A DNA stretch of 64,000 nt from JABAAW01 sp965216605 (GTDB lineage Bacteria > Pseudomonadota > Alphaproteobacteria > JABAAW01), in NCBI GenBank assembly GCA_965216605.1, contig CBDCGG010000002.1, positions 1,054,001 to 1,118,000 of the forward strand, written 5' to 3'. The notes beneath the pieces are model-generated. The model was not told the DNA's origin, ran no database searches, and worked only from the letters and a program-made list of their open reading frames with translations. Made by a program: the position numbers and the translations under genes. Of the stretch, positions 55,801-64,000 are shown piece by piece (within the stretch, counting starts at the first letter, position 1; each line of letters starts with the position of its first letter).

Positions 55801-57503
55801 ATATCGGAGAAGCCGTCGGTGTCATCGCGGCTCAGTCGATCGGCGAACCCGGCACCCAGCTCACCATGCGCACCTTCCATGTCGGAGGAGCGGCGCAGGG
55901 CGGATACGAGCAATCGTCCATCGAATCGTCTCTGGACGGCACGTCCGAGTTGGTCGGCGGACAGACGGTCAAAAATGCCGAGGGGCGTATAGTGGTGATG
56001 AACCGAAATTCCGAAATCGTCTTGCGCGACGAGCAGGGGCGCGATCGCGCTCGCCATCGACTGCCTTACGGCTCGTGGTTGATGGTCGAGGAGAAGGCGA
56101 AGATCGTGCGCGGACAGAAACTGGTCGAATGGGATCCTTACACAATTCCCATTATCAGCGAGGCGAGCGGCGTTGCTACATGGCTCGATCTGATCGAAGG
56201 TGTCTCGATGCGCGAGGAGGTAGACGAGATTACTGGCATAACGCGCAAGGTCGTCACCGAATGGAAGCAAAGCAAGAAGGAGACCGAGTTGCGTCCTCGT
56301 ATCACGCTACGCGATACGAAGGGGGAGGTCATCAAGTTGCCGAACCGCGACGAGGCGCGCTACTTCATGACGGTCGGCGCGTTCTTAAGCGTGGGAGACC
56401 AACAGAAGGTGTCGGCGGGAGAAGTGCTCGCGCGCCTGCCGCGCGAGACGGCAAAGAACCGAGACATCACAGGGGGCTTGCCGCGCGTGGCAGAGCTCTT
56501 CGAGGGACGCAAACCCAAGGATTACGCCGTCATCAGCGACATCGACGGTGTCGTCAAGTTTGGACGCGACTACAAGTCGAAACGACAGATACTCGTTCAA
56601 CCCGACGAGGGTGCACCCTCCGAGCATTTGCTCTCGAAAGACAAGCATCTCGCCGTACAAGAGGGCGACAGAGTCAAGCGCGGCGACTTGTTGGTCGACG
56701 GAAACGCCGTGCCGCACGACATTTTGGAAATCATGGGCGAGGAAGAACTCACCAACTATCTCACCTTCGAGGTGCAGTCTGTCTATCGCATGCAGGGTGT
56801 CAAGATCGACGATAAGCATATCGAGGTCATCGTGCGTCAAATGTTGCGCAAGGTCGAAATTACCAAAGCGGGAGAAACCGAACTGCTGGAAGGAGAGCAG
56901 ATGGACGCACACGAGTTTGCAGAGATCAATCGTATCGCCGTCAGCGAAGACCGCGAGCCGGCGGAAGGCAAGAAGATCTTACAAGGCATCACGCGCGCGT
57001 CCTTGCAAACGCGCTCGTTCATTTCCGCCGCGTCTTTCCAAGAGACCACGCGCATTCTCACCGAAGCCGCCGTTGCGGGAAAAAGAGACCATCTGCTCGG
57101 CTTGAAAGAAAATGTCATCGTAGGCAGGCTCATCCCCGCGGGAACAGGAGCGCTATCGCGCACCTTCCGACTGCGCGCTGCTGAGGAAGACAGGATCGCA
57201 CGTCTCGAAGCTGAAGAGGCAGAGGAAAACGCCGAGCAACAAGGCGAGGCACAGCAGATCGAAGACACAACCGAGAAAGACAGCGAAAAAGAAACTGCCA
57301 CAAAAGATAGCGCGTCAGAAGATAGCGCGCCAAAAGACGCGAAGACAAAAAAGGTGAAGACAAAGGACACGGAGGTTTCGCCAAAGGAGGTGGAAACAAA
57401 AGAGGTGGAAACAAAAGAGATGGAAACAAAAGAGATGGAAACAAAAGAGATAGAGGCAAAGGACACGGAGCCCAAGGAAATAGAGCAAGCAGTCTCTGCT
57501 TAA
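52845..57503 (+). CDS. rpoC: RNA polymerase beta' subunit with a repetitive acidic/basic tail
   Basis: Catalytic centre [16 protein letters not shown] (a D-x-D-x-D motif), zinc ribbon [49 protein letters not shown], and trigger loop [29 protein letters not shown]-type region. ATG 52845 (MEPFFPED); 1552 residues. The final 85 residues are low complexity: Glu/Ala-rich, then [17 protein letters not shown] and repeated [10 protein letters not shown] units from an 18-base-type repeat. Such a tail is far longer than in relatives and seems added by repeat expansion; it lies beyond the conserved core. Confidence 0.98.
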   Translation: [1552 protein letters not shown]

Positions 57504-57540
57504 TCCCTCGCGTCTCCGAAAGGGCAAAGGAGATGGAGCA

Positions 57541-58972
57541 GTGAAGCGACAATTCGCCGAGGGTAGAAACAAGAAAAAAAGGGAGGCTCGCTCGCTCGCC
57601 CTGCGCGCTGTCCGTGTCGTTTTCCTCTGCCTTGCCCTTTTGGTCGTTTTTGGAGGGAACTTAGCATCCCCCAAAAAATCCTTGATCGTAGAATCTTGGG
57701 CAGCAGAGCCAAACAAATACAAAGCCAAATACAAAGCCAAACACGAAGCCAAACACGAAGCCTTTGCGCGTTGTGGGGGTGCGTATCGGGGAGCAAAAAG
57801 ACAAACGCCGCGTCGTCATCGAGCTTAGTGGCACTGCTCCCTATCGTCTTTTTACGCTGGAGAATCCCGAACGCCTCGTTGTCGATCTTCCGAACGCGGA
57901 CACCTCGCAGATTTCAGCTGCCCTACCGCCGTTCCCTTCTAGCGGGTTTGTGAAGGGCTATCGCTACGGGTTGTTTCGTCCGCAGGTGCTGCGCTTTGTG
58001 TTCGAGTTCGATGCCGAGGTCGCAACGGTTGCGCACGGCAAGTTGGAGGCTGATGCGCGACACGGCTTTCGGCTGTTCGTCGATCTTGCAAGGGTTGCAG
58101 ACGCACGCTTGCGCCCGCCGCCGTTGCGCTACGCCTCGAAGGGGTGGGAGGAATACATCGCAGGACAGCCAGCGTTGTGGAAAAGCTCTGCTGCGAAGAG
58201 CGCAGGGAAAAGCTCAGGGGGGGGAGGAGTTGCGAAATCTGTTGCGAAATCTTCGGTTTCTCCTCGTCCCGCCTCGCCTGCTTCCTCGGCGAGGGCTACA
58301 CGCCGCATCGTGCTGGATGCGGGACACGGCGGGCTCGATCCTGGCGCGCGCGGGCACGGGCTTCAGGAAAAGCAGGTTGTGCTGCTCTTCGTCAAGACGA
58401 TCGCGCGCGAGCTCAGAAGATCGGGACGATACAAGGTTTTCCTTACGCGCGATGCCGATTTCTTCGTGCCGCTTCGCCAACGCTACGAGATTGCGCATCG
58501 TTTGAAAGCCGATCTGTTTATTTCGGTTCACGCCGATTACCTGCGCGTCAAGTCTGTTCGGGGAGCGAGCGTTTATACCCTCTCGGAGGTTGCCTCTGAT
58601 CGGGAGTCTGCCGAGCTTGCGTCGCGCGAAAACAACGCCGCCGTATTGGTCGGACAGGATCTCTTGGAGTTTACGCCTGAGGTTTCTAGCATTCTCATCG
58701 ACCTTGCGCGCAAAAGCACCAATCGCAAGTCGTGGCGCGCCGCCGAGACCTTCGTGCGACAGATGAACAACAACATTCCGACATTGAATCGCACGCATCG
58801 CTACGCGGGGTTTGTCGTCTTGCGGTCTTCTAATATTCCATCGTTGCTCTTGGAGCTGGGATACCTTTCGAACCCCAAGGACGCGCAGAACCTCAAGCAG
58901 CCCGCCTTCCGAAAAAAAATGGCAAGGCTTGTGTTGAAGGCGTTGGATGTGTACTTTAAGAATGCCTCTTGA
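57541..58972 (+). pseudogene. amiC: N-acetylmuramoyl-L-alanine amidase (AmiC type), apparent frameshift after signal peptide
   Basis: Cleaves the peptide from MurNAc in the periplasm. The GTG at 57541 (with AAAGGAG upstream) opens a frame with a basic start and signal helix VVFLCLALLVVFGG, then KYKAKYKAKHEAKHEAFA. The AMIN domain (GVRIGEQKDKRRVVIELSG...) and the amidase_3 domain (RIVLDAGHGGLDPGARGHGLQEKQV, FLTRDADFFVPLRQRYEIAH, FISVHAD, LLLELGYLSNP; zinc His/Glu) are in another frame that is closed by TAG at about 57690 and has only TTG starts. The shift must fall between 57690 and 57764, where 12-base units AAATACAAAGCC / AAACACGAAGCC repeat. Without the joint reading the enzyme would lack an export signal. 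Confidence 0.88.
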
Positions 58973-59027
58973 ATAAAAACCCGCAAGAAAACTCTCCCTC
59001 CTTCCTCCTCGCTTCCTAGCCTCTTCG

Positions 59028-61721
59028 ATGTACGATCCCACCGCCCCTTCTAGTTTGCGCAACTTCTTTTTTGGCTATGCGCGTGCGTCGCGTGGCAAGC
59101 GAATTTTTTTGACGCTGCTGTTTTGTATCAGCGGCTCGATCTTTGCGTTCGCGGCGACGCTGCTTTTTTTCTCGATCACCCTGCCCGACTACCGCCAGCT
59201 TATCGACTACGATCCGTCGAAGACTACGCGCGTCTATGCGAACAACGGTGCGCTCATCTCGGAGTTTGCCGTGGAGAAGCGCGTTTTCGTTCCGATCGAA
59301 GCGTTGCCTCAACCGCTGTTGCAAGCCTTCATCGCGGCTGAGGACAAGAACTTTTACGAACACTTTGGGCTCGATCTGAGAGGCATCATGCGCGCTATTT
59401 CGACCAATTTGGCAAACTTGGCGAGCGGCTCGACGCGCCTTGTCGGGGCTTCGACGATCACCCAGCAGGTTGCGAAGAACTTCCTTCTGACGCGCGAGAA
59501 GACGCTCACCCGCAAGTTGCGCGAGGCGATTCTCGCCATACGCATCGAGCGTGTTTTGTCGAAGGATCGCATCTTGGAGCTCTACCTGAACGAGATCTAT
59601 TTGGGACGCGAGTCTTACGGCGTAGCTTCTGCGGCGCGCAGTTATTTCGGGGTCGATGTGCGGAACTTGACATTGGAGCAGGTCGCCTATTTGGCGGCTT
59701 TGCCGAAAGCACCCAACCGCTACAACCCGTTGAGGCACTACGAGAAGGCGCTTGGCAGGAGGAACTGGGTGCTCTCGCGCATGCTCGCCAACGGCTTCAT
59801 CGACGAGCAGCAGTATGCGACGGCGCAGAGTAAAAAGCTAGTGGCTATTTCTGGTCCGCAGAGGATCGAGGCGCAAGGCTCGTTCTTCGCCGAAGAGGTG
59901 CGTCGCAAGTTGGTCGAGCGTTTCGGCGAGACAGAACTCTACCACGGCGGGCTTGTCGTCTACAGCACGCTGGATCCGCAATTGCAGATTTTTGCCGAGC
60001 GCGCTCTACAGCGCGGCATTCGCGCCTACGACCGCAGGCACGGCTATCGCGGGCATGTCGGCAAGGTTTACTGGAAGGAGCAAGACGGCGATCCCAACAA
60101 TGTGCGTCCCTTCGTCGAGCTGCGTAACAAGGATGCGTCGGGCGCGCGGATCTCCGACATTCCTTTCGATGCCTTGGAAAAACCCATCGGCTCCATGGAG
60201 AGGTGGCTCTTGGCGCGCGTCGAGAAGGTGGAGGAACGCCGTGCGCTGTTGGTAACCCAAAAGGGACACAGGGGTACGCTGTCGCTCTCCGACTTGAAGT
60301 GGGCGCGCGAGCAGATACGACCCTCGCGCGAGCAGGTGGCAGAGCAGGAGCAGACGGACGATCTCGTGCTCAGCGGAGGACGCTTCGAGAGCTCCGACGA
60401 CGAACGCTATCGAGAACGATTGGGCGATTCGATCAAGCGTCCTGCCGATCTGCTCGTCAAGGACGATGTGGTGTTGGTGACGCGCAAGGGCGGGAAGGGG
60501 GCGGTCTTCTCGCTGGAGCAGGTGCCGCAGGTCAATGGCGCGTTGGTCGCAATGGATCCTTTCAGCGGCGCGGTGCTGGCGTTGGTAGGGGGGTGGAGCT
60601 TCGACGATTCCGAGTTCAACAGAGGCACGCAAGCAATGCGACAGCCGGGTTCTTCCTTCAAGCCTTTCGTCTACCTATCGGCGTTGGAGAGCAAATTCAC
60701 TCCGGCTACGCGAATTTTAGACGCTCCCTTCGTGTTGTTCGCAGAGGGGGATGAACCTACATGGAAGCCCAGTAACTTTTCCAATAAGTTCTACGGACCT
60801 TCGCCCATGCGTTTGGGGATAGAGTATTCGCGCAACCTCATGACGGTGCGTTTGGCTCAGGCGGTCGGGATGGACAAGGTGGCGGACACGACCCGTCGTT
60901 TTGGCATCATCGAGAACATGCCGCAGCGTTTGGCGCTTGCTTTGGGATCGGGGGAGACGACATTGACGCGCATGGTTGCGGGTTATTCCATGTTTGCTAA
61001 TGGGGGGCGTAAGATCACGCCGGGTTTGATCGAGCGGATTCAGAGAGTAGATGGAGAAACGCTCTATCGACGCGACGAGCGTGCCTGTGGGAATTGTCTT
61101 GCCGAGAACTTGGCGCGCGCTACGGAAGAGGGGCCGCCGTTGTTGCCTTTGGCGGGGGAGCGAGTCACCGATGAGGCTAGTGCCTATCAAATTGTCACCA
61201 TGTTGCAGGGTGTTATTGATCGCGGCACGGGCAGGCGTGTGCGTGCTGAGGTTGCGGGTGAGATTGCGGGAAAGACGGGAACGACCAACAACAATCAGGA
61301 TGCGTGGTTTGTGGGGTTCTCGCCTCGTTTGGCGGCGGGTGTTTATATTGGGTTTGATCAGCCGCGCAGTTTAGGAAGGTTACCTTCGGGACATCAGGAG
61401 ACGGGTTCTAGCGCGGCGGCTCCTGTTTTCGCTGAGTTCATGCGGAATGCTTTGAGGGGGAAGGAGCGCGGTAGTTTTCGGCGACCGCGTTCGGTAGAGG
61501 TTGTCACGATTAACAGGCAGACGGGGGGGAGGGTTAGTGGAGATGTGAAGCAGCGTTTGGAGGATGGAGCGAACCCCAAGATTTTCAACGAGTTTTTCAA
61601 GCTTGGCAATGCTCCGCAGAGTGAGAAGGAGGGTCTTTTGATTACGGGGGGTTCTCCTAGCGAGAATGCGCCTCAGGGGGAGGAGGGGGGGAGTGACGCT
61701 CCTGCGTTGGGCGTTTATTGA
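59028..61721 (+). CDS. mrcA: Penicillin-binding protein 1A
   Basis: Bifunctional peptidoglycan synthase, 897 residues. Order: short cytoplasmic start, one membrane segment (IFLTLLFCISGSIFAFAATLLFF), glycosyltransferase GT51 with EDKNFYEHFGLDLRGIMRAI and ITQQVAKNFLLTREKTL, an OB-like insert (about 300-470), and a transpeptidase with SxxK (PGSSFKPFVY), SRN and KTGTTNN. The last 80 residues are disordered. The final 500 bases of the coding strand are G/T-rich. Follows the amidase by 55 bases in the same direction, so they may be co-transcribed. Confidence 0.96.
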   Translation: MYDPTAPSSLRNFFFGYARASRGKRIFLTLLFCISGSIFAFAATLLFFSITLPDYRQLIDYDPSKTTRVYANNGALISEFAVEKRVFVPIEALPQPLLQAFIAAEDKNFYEHFGLDLRGIMRAISTNLANLASGSTRLVGASTITQQVAKNFLLTREKTLTRKLREAILAIRIERVLSKDRILELYLNEIYLGRESYGVASAARSYFGVDVRNLTLEQVAYLAALPKAPNRYNPLRHYEKALGRRNWVLSRMLANGFIDEQQYATAQSKKLVAISGPQRIEAQGSFFAEEVRRKLVERFGETELYHGGLVVYSTLDPQLQIFAERALQRGIRAYDRRHGYRGHVGKVYWKEQDGDPNNVRPFVELRNKDASGARISDIPFDALEKPIGSMERWLLARVEKVEERRALLVTQKGHRGTLSLSDLKWAREQIRPSREQVAEQEQTDDLVLSGGRFESSDDERYRERLGDSIKRPADLLVKDDVVLVTRKGGKGAVFSLEQVPQVNGALVAMDPFSGAVLALVGGWSFDDSEFNRGTQAMRQPGSSFKPFVYLSALESKFTPATRILDAPFVLFAEGDEPTWKPSNFSNKFYGPSPMRLGIEYSRNLMTVRLAQAVGMDKVADTTRRFGIIENMPQRLALALGSGETTLTRMVAGYSMFANGGRKITPGLIERIQRVDGETLYRRDERACGNCLAENLARATEEGPPLLPLAGERVTDEASAYQIVTMLQGVIDRGTGRRVRAEVAGEIAGKTGTTNNNQDAWFVGFSPRLAAGVYIGFDQPRSLGRLPSGHQETGSSAAAPVFAEFMRNALRGKERGSFRRPRSVEVVTINRQTGGRVSGDVKQRLEDGANPKIFNEFFKLGNAPQSEKEGLLITGGSPSENAPQGEEGGSDAPALGVY

Positions 61722-61759
61722 CGCGCGCTTTGTTTATTGACGAGTAAACGAACGCGCGC

Positions 61760-61820
61760 TTGCGGCGTGGGGGTGTGGGGGGGCTTTGCCCCCCACAAAA
61801 GACTCCGCGTCAGCGGGCGC
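61760..61820 (+). repeat. Dispersed hairpin element, copy I (partial)
   Basis: GGGGGGGCTTTGCCCCCC stem, ACAAAAGACTCCGCGTCAGC, GGGCGCTTAC. It corresponds to the middle of the full element, with the stem loop replaced once more (CTTTG instead of GTAA or ACGAAGT) and pairing kept. It lies between convergent mrcA and ndk; left side G/T-rich, right side A/C-rich on the plus strand. Confidence 0.75.
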
Positions 61821-62243
61821 TTACTCTACGAGTTCGCAACCCGCAAAGAAGAAGGCAATCTCTCCCAAAGCATTCTCCTCAGAATCAGAGCCATGCACCG
61901 AATTCTCTTCCAACGATACCCCCAAAACAGCACGGATAGTACCCTCCGCCGCCTCCCTCGGATCGGTCGCCCCCATAATCTCACGGTTTTTTTTAACAGC
62001 ATCCTCCCCCTCCAAAACCTGCACAACAACAGGCTGGGATATCATAAACGCCACCAACGAATCATAAAAAGGACGCTCTCTATGCACAGCATAAAAAGCA
62101 CGCGCTTGCACCTCGCTCAAACGTAATCGCCGCTGAGCAACAACACGCAATCCCCCCGCCTCCAACATCGAAATAACACTCCCCGTCAGATTGCGTCGTA
62201 CCGCATCAGGCTTGATGATCGAAAGTGTACGTTGCTTGTTCAT
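61821..62243 (-). CDS. ndk: Nucleoside diphosphate kinase
   Basis: Transfers the gamma-phosphate among nucleotides through a phospho-His. TLSIIKPDAVRRNLTG, RERPFYDSLVAFMIS, MGATDPREAAEGTIRAVLG and the active His in NSVHGSDSEENA are all present. 140 residues from ATG 62243. Coding strand T/G-rich, as expected right of copy I. Confidence 0.96.
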   Translation of the reverse strand: MNKQRTLSIIKPDAVRRNLTGSVISMLEAGGLRVVAQRRLRLSEVQARAFYAVHRERPFYDSLVAFMISQPVVVQVLEGEDAVKKNREIMGATDPREAAEGTIRAVLGVSLEENSVHGSDSEENALGEIAFFFAGCELVE

Positions 62244-62345
62244 AATCACCGAGACTTGCTATAAAGTTTGTTATCAAAGAGAATTTATCCCCGCGAAGTA
62301 TCTATACACTAGCAGAGTCGTTGTTTTCTCGACAAGGAAAATTTT

Positions 62346-63977
62346 ATGAATCAATCCATGTTCTTTGCCTGCGATCAAATTTTGGATTGCTATACCCTCA
62401 AATCCCCCTCGCGCGTGGGGGGCGTGGGGCGTATCTATGCCTGCTCTCGCGCGGGCTATGCAGACTTTCGCTCGAAATACACAGACGCGCAAGAGCTGCC
62501 CGAATCCTGCCCCTCCATCTGCTCCTCTGCTCATCAAGCCTCCGCGCAAAGGCAGCGAGCGAACCCCCTTGCAGGAGCAGAAACAGGAGCAGGAGTTTGT
62601 CTCCAAGTTTTAAAACCCTCCGCCAAAGATGAGGGCAAGGATGAGGGCAAGGATGAAGGAGGTCGCTATCTCTTCGTGCTGGACGATGCGCAAGATTTGT
62701 GGAGTTGGGCTCTCTTGCCCTCGCGTCTTGTCAAGATCGCCGAGGAAGAAGTGTTCGTCCTTTCAGGAGCAGAAGAGAATTGCTTGGAGGTTTCCTTGCG
62801 CCATCGTGCCGTTTTGGCTTGGGCTCTGGCTTCCTATTCGTTCGAGCGTTTTCGCACGCGCCGTAGCTCGCGTCCGTTGCAACTCTTGCTCGACGAAGAT
62901 GATCGGGCTTGCGCGGAGGAAGCGCGGATTCTCTGCTACGGGCGCGACCTGATCAACACGCCCGCCAATATCCTAGGAGCAGAACGTTGCGAGCAGGAAG
63001 TGCGCCGCGTCGCAGAAAAAAGCAACGGCATCTTTCACTCGATTTGCGGCGAGGCACTGCTCGCTGCAAGGTATCCGCTCATCCACGCCGTCGGACGCTC
63101 GGCGCGCGAAGAGCCGCGCTTGCTCGAAGTGCGATGGGAAACTCCGCACGACGATAATTCTCCCGCGCCTGTCAAGACTCTCGCCATCGTCGGCAAAGGC
63201 GTTTGCTTCGATAGCGGCGGGCTGAATGTGAAGGACGCACGCTCCATGCGCCTCATGAAAAAAGATATGGGCGGCTTGGCGCACGCGCTCGCGTTAGCAC
63301 TGCTTTTGCGCACCCGCCAATCTCCGCTCTGCCTGCGCCTGCTGCTGCCCGTTGCCGAGAACGCCATCTCGCGCGATGCCATGCGCCCCTCAGATATCTA
63401 CGCCAGCCGCAAAGGCGATACAGTCGAGATAGGACACACCGACGCAGAAGGACGCTTGCTGCTCGCCGATACGCTGTGGGAAGCCAGCGCGCCTTCATCG
63501 CCTTCCTCGCCTTCCTCGCCCGCGAAATCACAAAAATCACAGAAATCATATAGCGCGTTGCCGCCTGCTGCGCCTCCCGATCTTGTGGTGGATTTTGCAA
63601 CCTTGACAGGGGCTGCGCGCGTAGCCACTGGTCCTCTTCTGCCGAACATGTTCACCAACGACGATACGCTCGCCGAGGGGTTGCTGGCAGCCTCCCGCGA
63701 GACACAAGATCCGCTTTGGCGCATGCCGCTCTGGCAAGAATATCGCCACGCCTTGCACTGCGCTCACGCCGATCTCAGCAGCAGCGGCAGCTGGCCCTAC
63801 GCAGGCTCGATCACCGCCGCCTTGTTTTTGCAGAACTTCGTCGCACCGCGTATGCTGTGGATACACTTGGATGTCATGGCGTGGAACGAACGGATGCGAG
63901 CAGGAAGACCAGAGGGAGGCGAGTTGCAAGGCGTGCGCGCGCTTGCAACCTTCTTGGACGCTTGGAGCCGTTCGTGA
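62346..63977 (+). CDS. Leucyl aminopeptidase family protein (M17)
   Basis: 543 residues. The C-terminal catalytic domain has the M17 motifs LINTPANILG, GKGVCFDSGGLNVKDARSM and LMKKDMGG (metal Lys/Asp), and GHTDAEGRLLLADTL (the NTDAEGR signature with His in place of Asn), then VDFATLTGAARVATG. The N-terminal 180 residues are less conserved and contain a KDEGKDEGKDEGG repeat. A second insert (SSPSSPSSPAKSQKSQKSY) interrupts the domain after ADTL; both are microsatellite-type. ATG 62346. Confidence 0.9.
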   Translation: MNQSMFFACDQILDCYTLKSPSRVGGVGRIYACSRAGYADFRSKYTDAQELPESCPSICSSAHQASAQRQRANPLAGAETGAGVCLQVLKPSAKDEGKDEGKDEGGRYLFVLDDAQDLWSWALLPSRLVKIAEEEVFVLSGAEENCLEVSLRHRAVLAWALASYSFERFRTRRSSRPLQLLLDEDDRACAEEARILCYGRDLINTPANILGAERCEQEVRRVAEKSNGIFHSICGEALLAARYPLIHAVGRSAREEPRLLEVRWETPHDDNSPAPVKTLAIVGKGVCFDSGGLNVKDARSMRLMKKDMGGLAHALALALLLRTRQSPLCLRLLLPVAENAISRDAMRPSDIYASRKGDTVEIGHTDAEGRLLLADTLWEASAPSSPSSPSSPAKSQKSQKSYSALPPAAPPDLVVDFATLTGAARVATGPLLPNMFTNDDTLAEGLLAASRETQDPLWRMPLWQEYRHALHCAHADLSSSGSWPYAGSITAALFLQNFVAPRMLWIHLDVMAWNERMRAGRPEGGELQGVRALATFLDAWSRS

Positions 63978-64000
63978 AGATCTCCATCCAAGAAGCCTTG
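63974..64000 (+). CDS. Possible start of the next gene, cut by the window end
   Basis: GTG 63974 overlaps the aminopeptidase stop (GTGA) and reads MKISIQEAL to the window end. The overlap style matches other coupled pairs in this window. Nothing more can be said. Confidence 0.3.

Overview
The window looks like a chromosomal segment of an alphaproteobacterium. The support is a FliX-type flagellar assembly protein, a CarD regulator, the ftsK-lolA pair, a DUF1289 protein, a MocD/MocE-like desaturase-ferredoxin pair and the order secE-nusG-rplK-rplA-rplJ-rplL-rpoB-rpoC. No species can be named from the sequence. Core genes are GC-rich to medium; several gene islands are clearly AT-rich and look acquired.

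Layout. 1-3.5 kb: the end of recG, then an AT-rich restriction-modification pair. 3.5-7 kb: an operon on the minus strand, ubiE-ubiB-tsaC. 7-9 kb: a hairpin-array repeat, an AT-rich two-transmembrane protein gene and an inverted copy of the repeat. 9-12.6 kb: DUF1289 protein, ftsK, lolA. 12.6-15.8 kb: class II aldolase, desaturase, Rieske ferredoxin and an unknown protein, one minus-strand operon. 15.9-17.8 kb: a second repeat/AT-rich/inverted-repeat cassette, holding a decayed relative of the 7.7 kb gene. 17.9-26 kb: a minus-strand operon tpiA, XRE-cupin regulator, glycosyltransferase, pseB, pseC, pseG, pseI, pseF (pseudaminic acid, presumably for surface or flagellin glycosylation). 26-27.4 kb: tRNA-Trp, tRNA-Gly, a holin-like/endolysin-like pair, tRNA-Tyr. 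27.5-33.7 kb: rplU-rpmA-obgE, a FecR-domain protein, carD, argE, hsp20. 33.9-36.9 kb: AT-rich C5 cytosine methylase and GHKL ATPase, tail to tail. 37-40.7 kb: rpmE, fliX, an AT-rich DUF262-HNH protein plus a second HNH protein, and an S24 repressor. 41-45 kb: glycosyltransferase and a frameshifted DgcA-like flavin oxidoreductase. 45.1-57.5 kb: the secE to rpoC transcription/translation cluster. 57.5-64 kb: frameshifted amidase, PBP1A, ndk, an M17 aminopeptidase.

The most unusual signal is not a gene. A dispersed family of hairpin-rich elements occurs about nine times in both orientations. Each copy, and also the AT-rich defence-like cassettes, sits at a local strand-composition switch: the plus strand is rich in G+T on the left and in A+C on the right, over roughly 0.3-1.5 kb, whatever the direction of the genes. 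The stretches between elements therefore form a sawtooth. Stems in the elements keep their pairing while their bases change from copy to copy. Together this suggests recurrent breakage, fork termination or another process exposing single strands at these sites, with foreign genes collecting there.

Several genes (amidase, carD, DgcA-like enzyme, the 7.7 kb gene, the ubiE start) appear frameshifted, often within short repeats. Whether these are real or assembly errors cannot be decided from this sequence alone.
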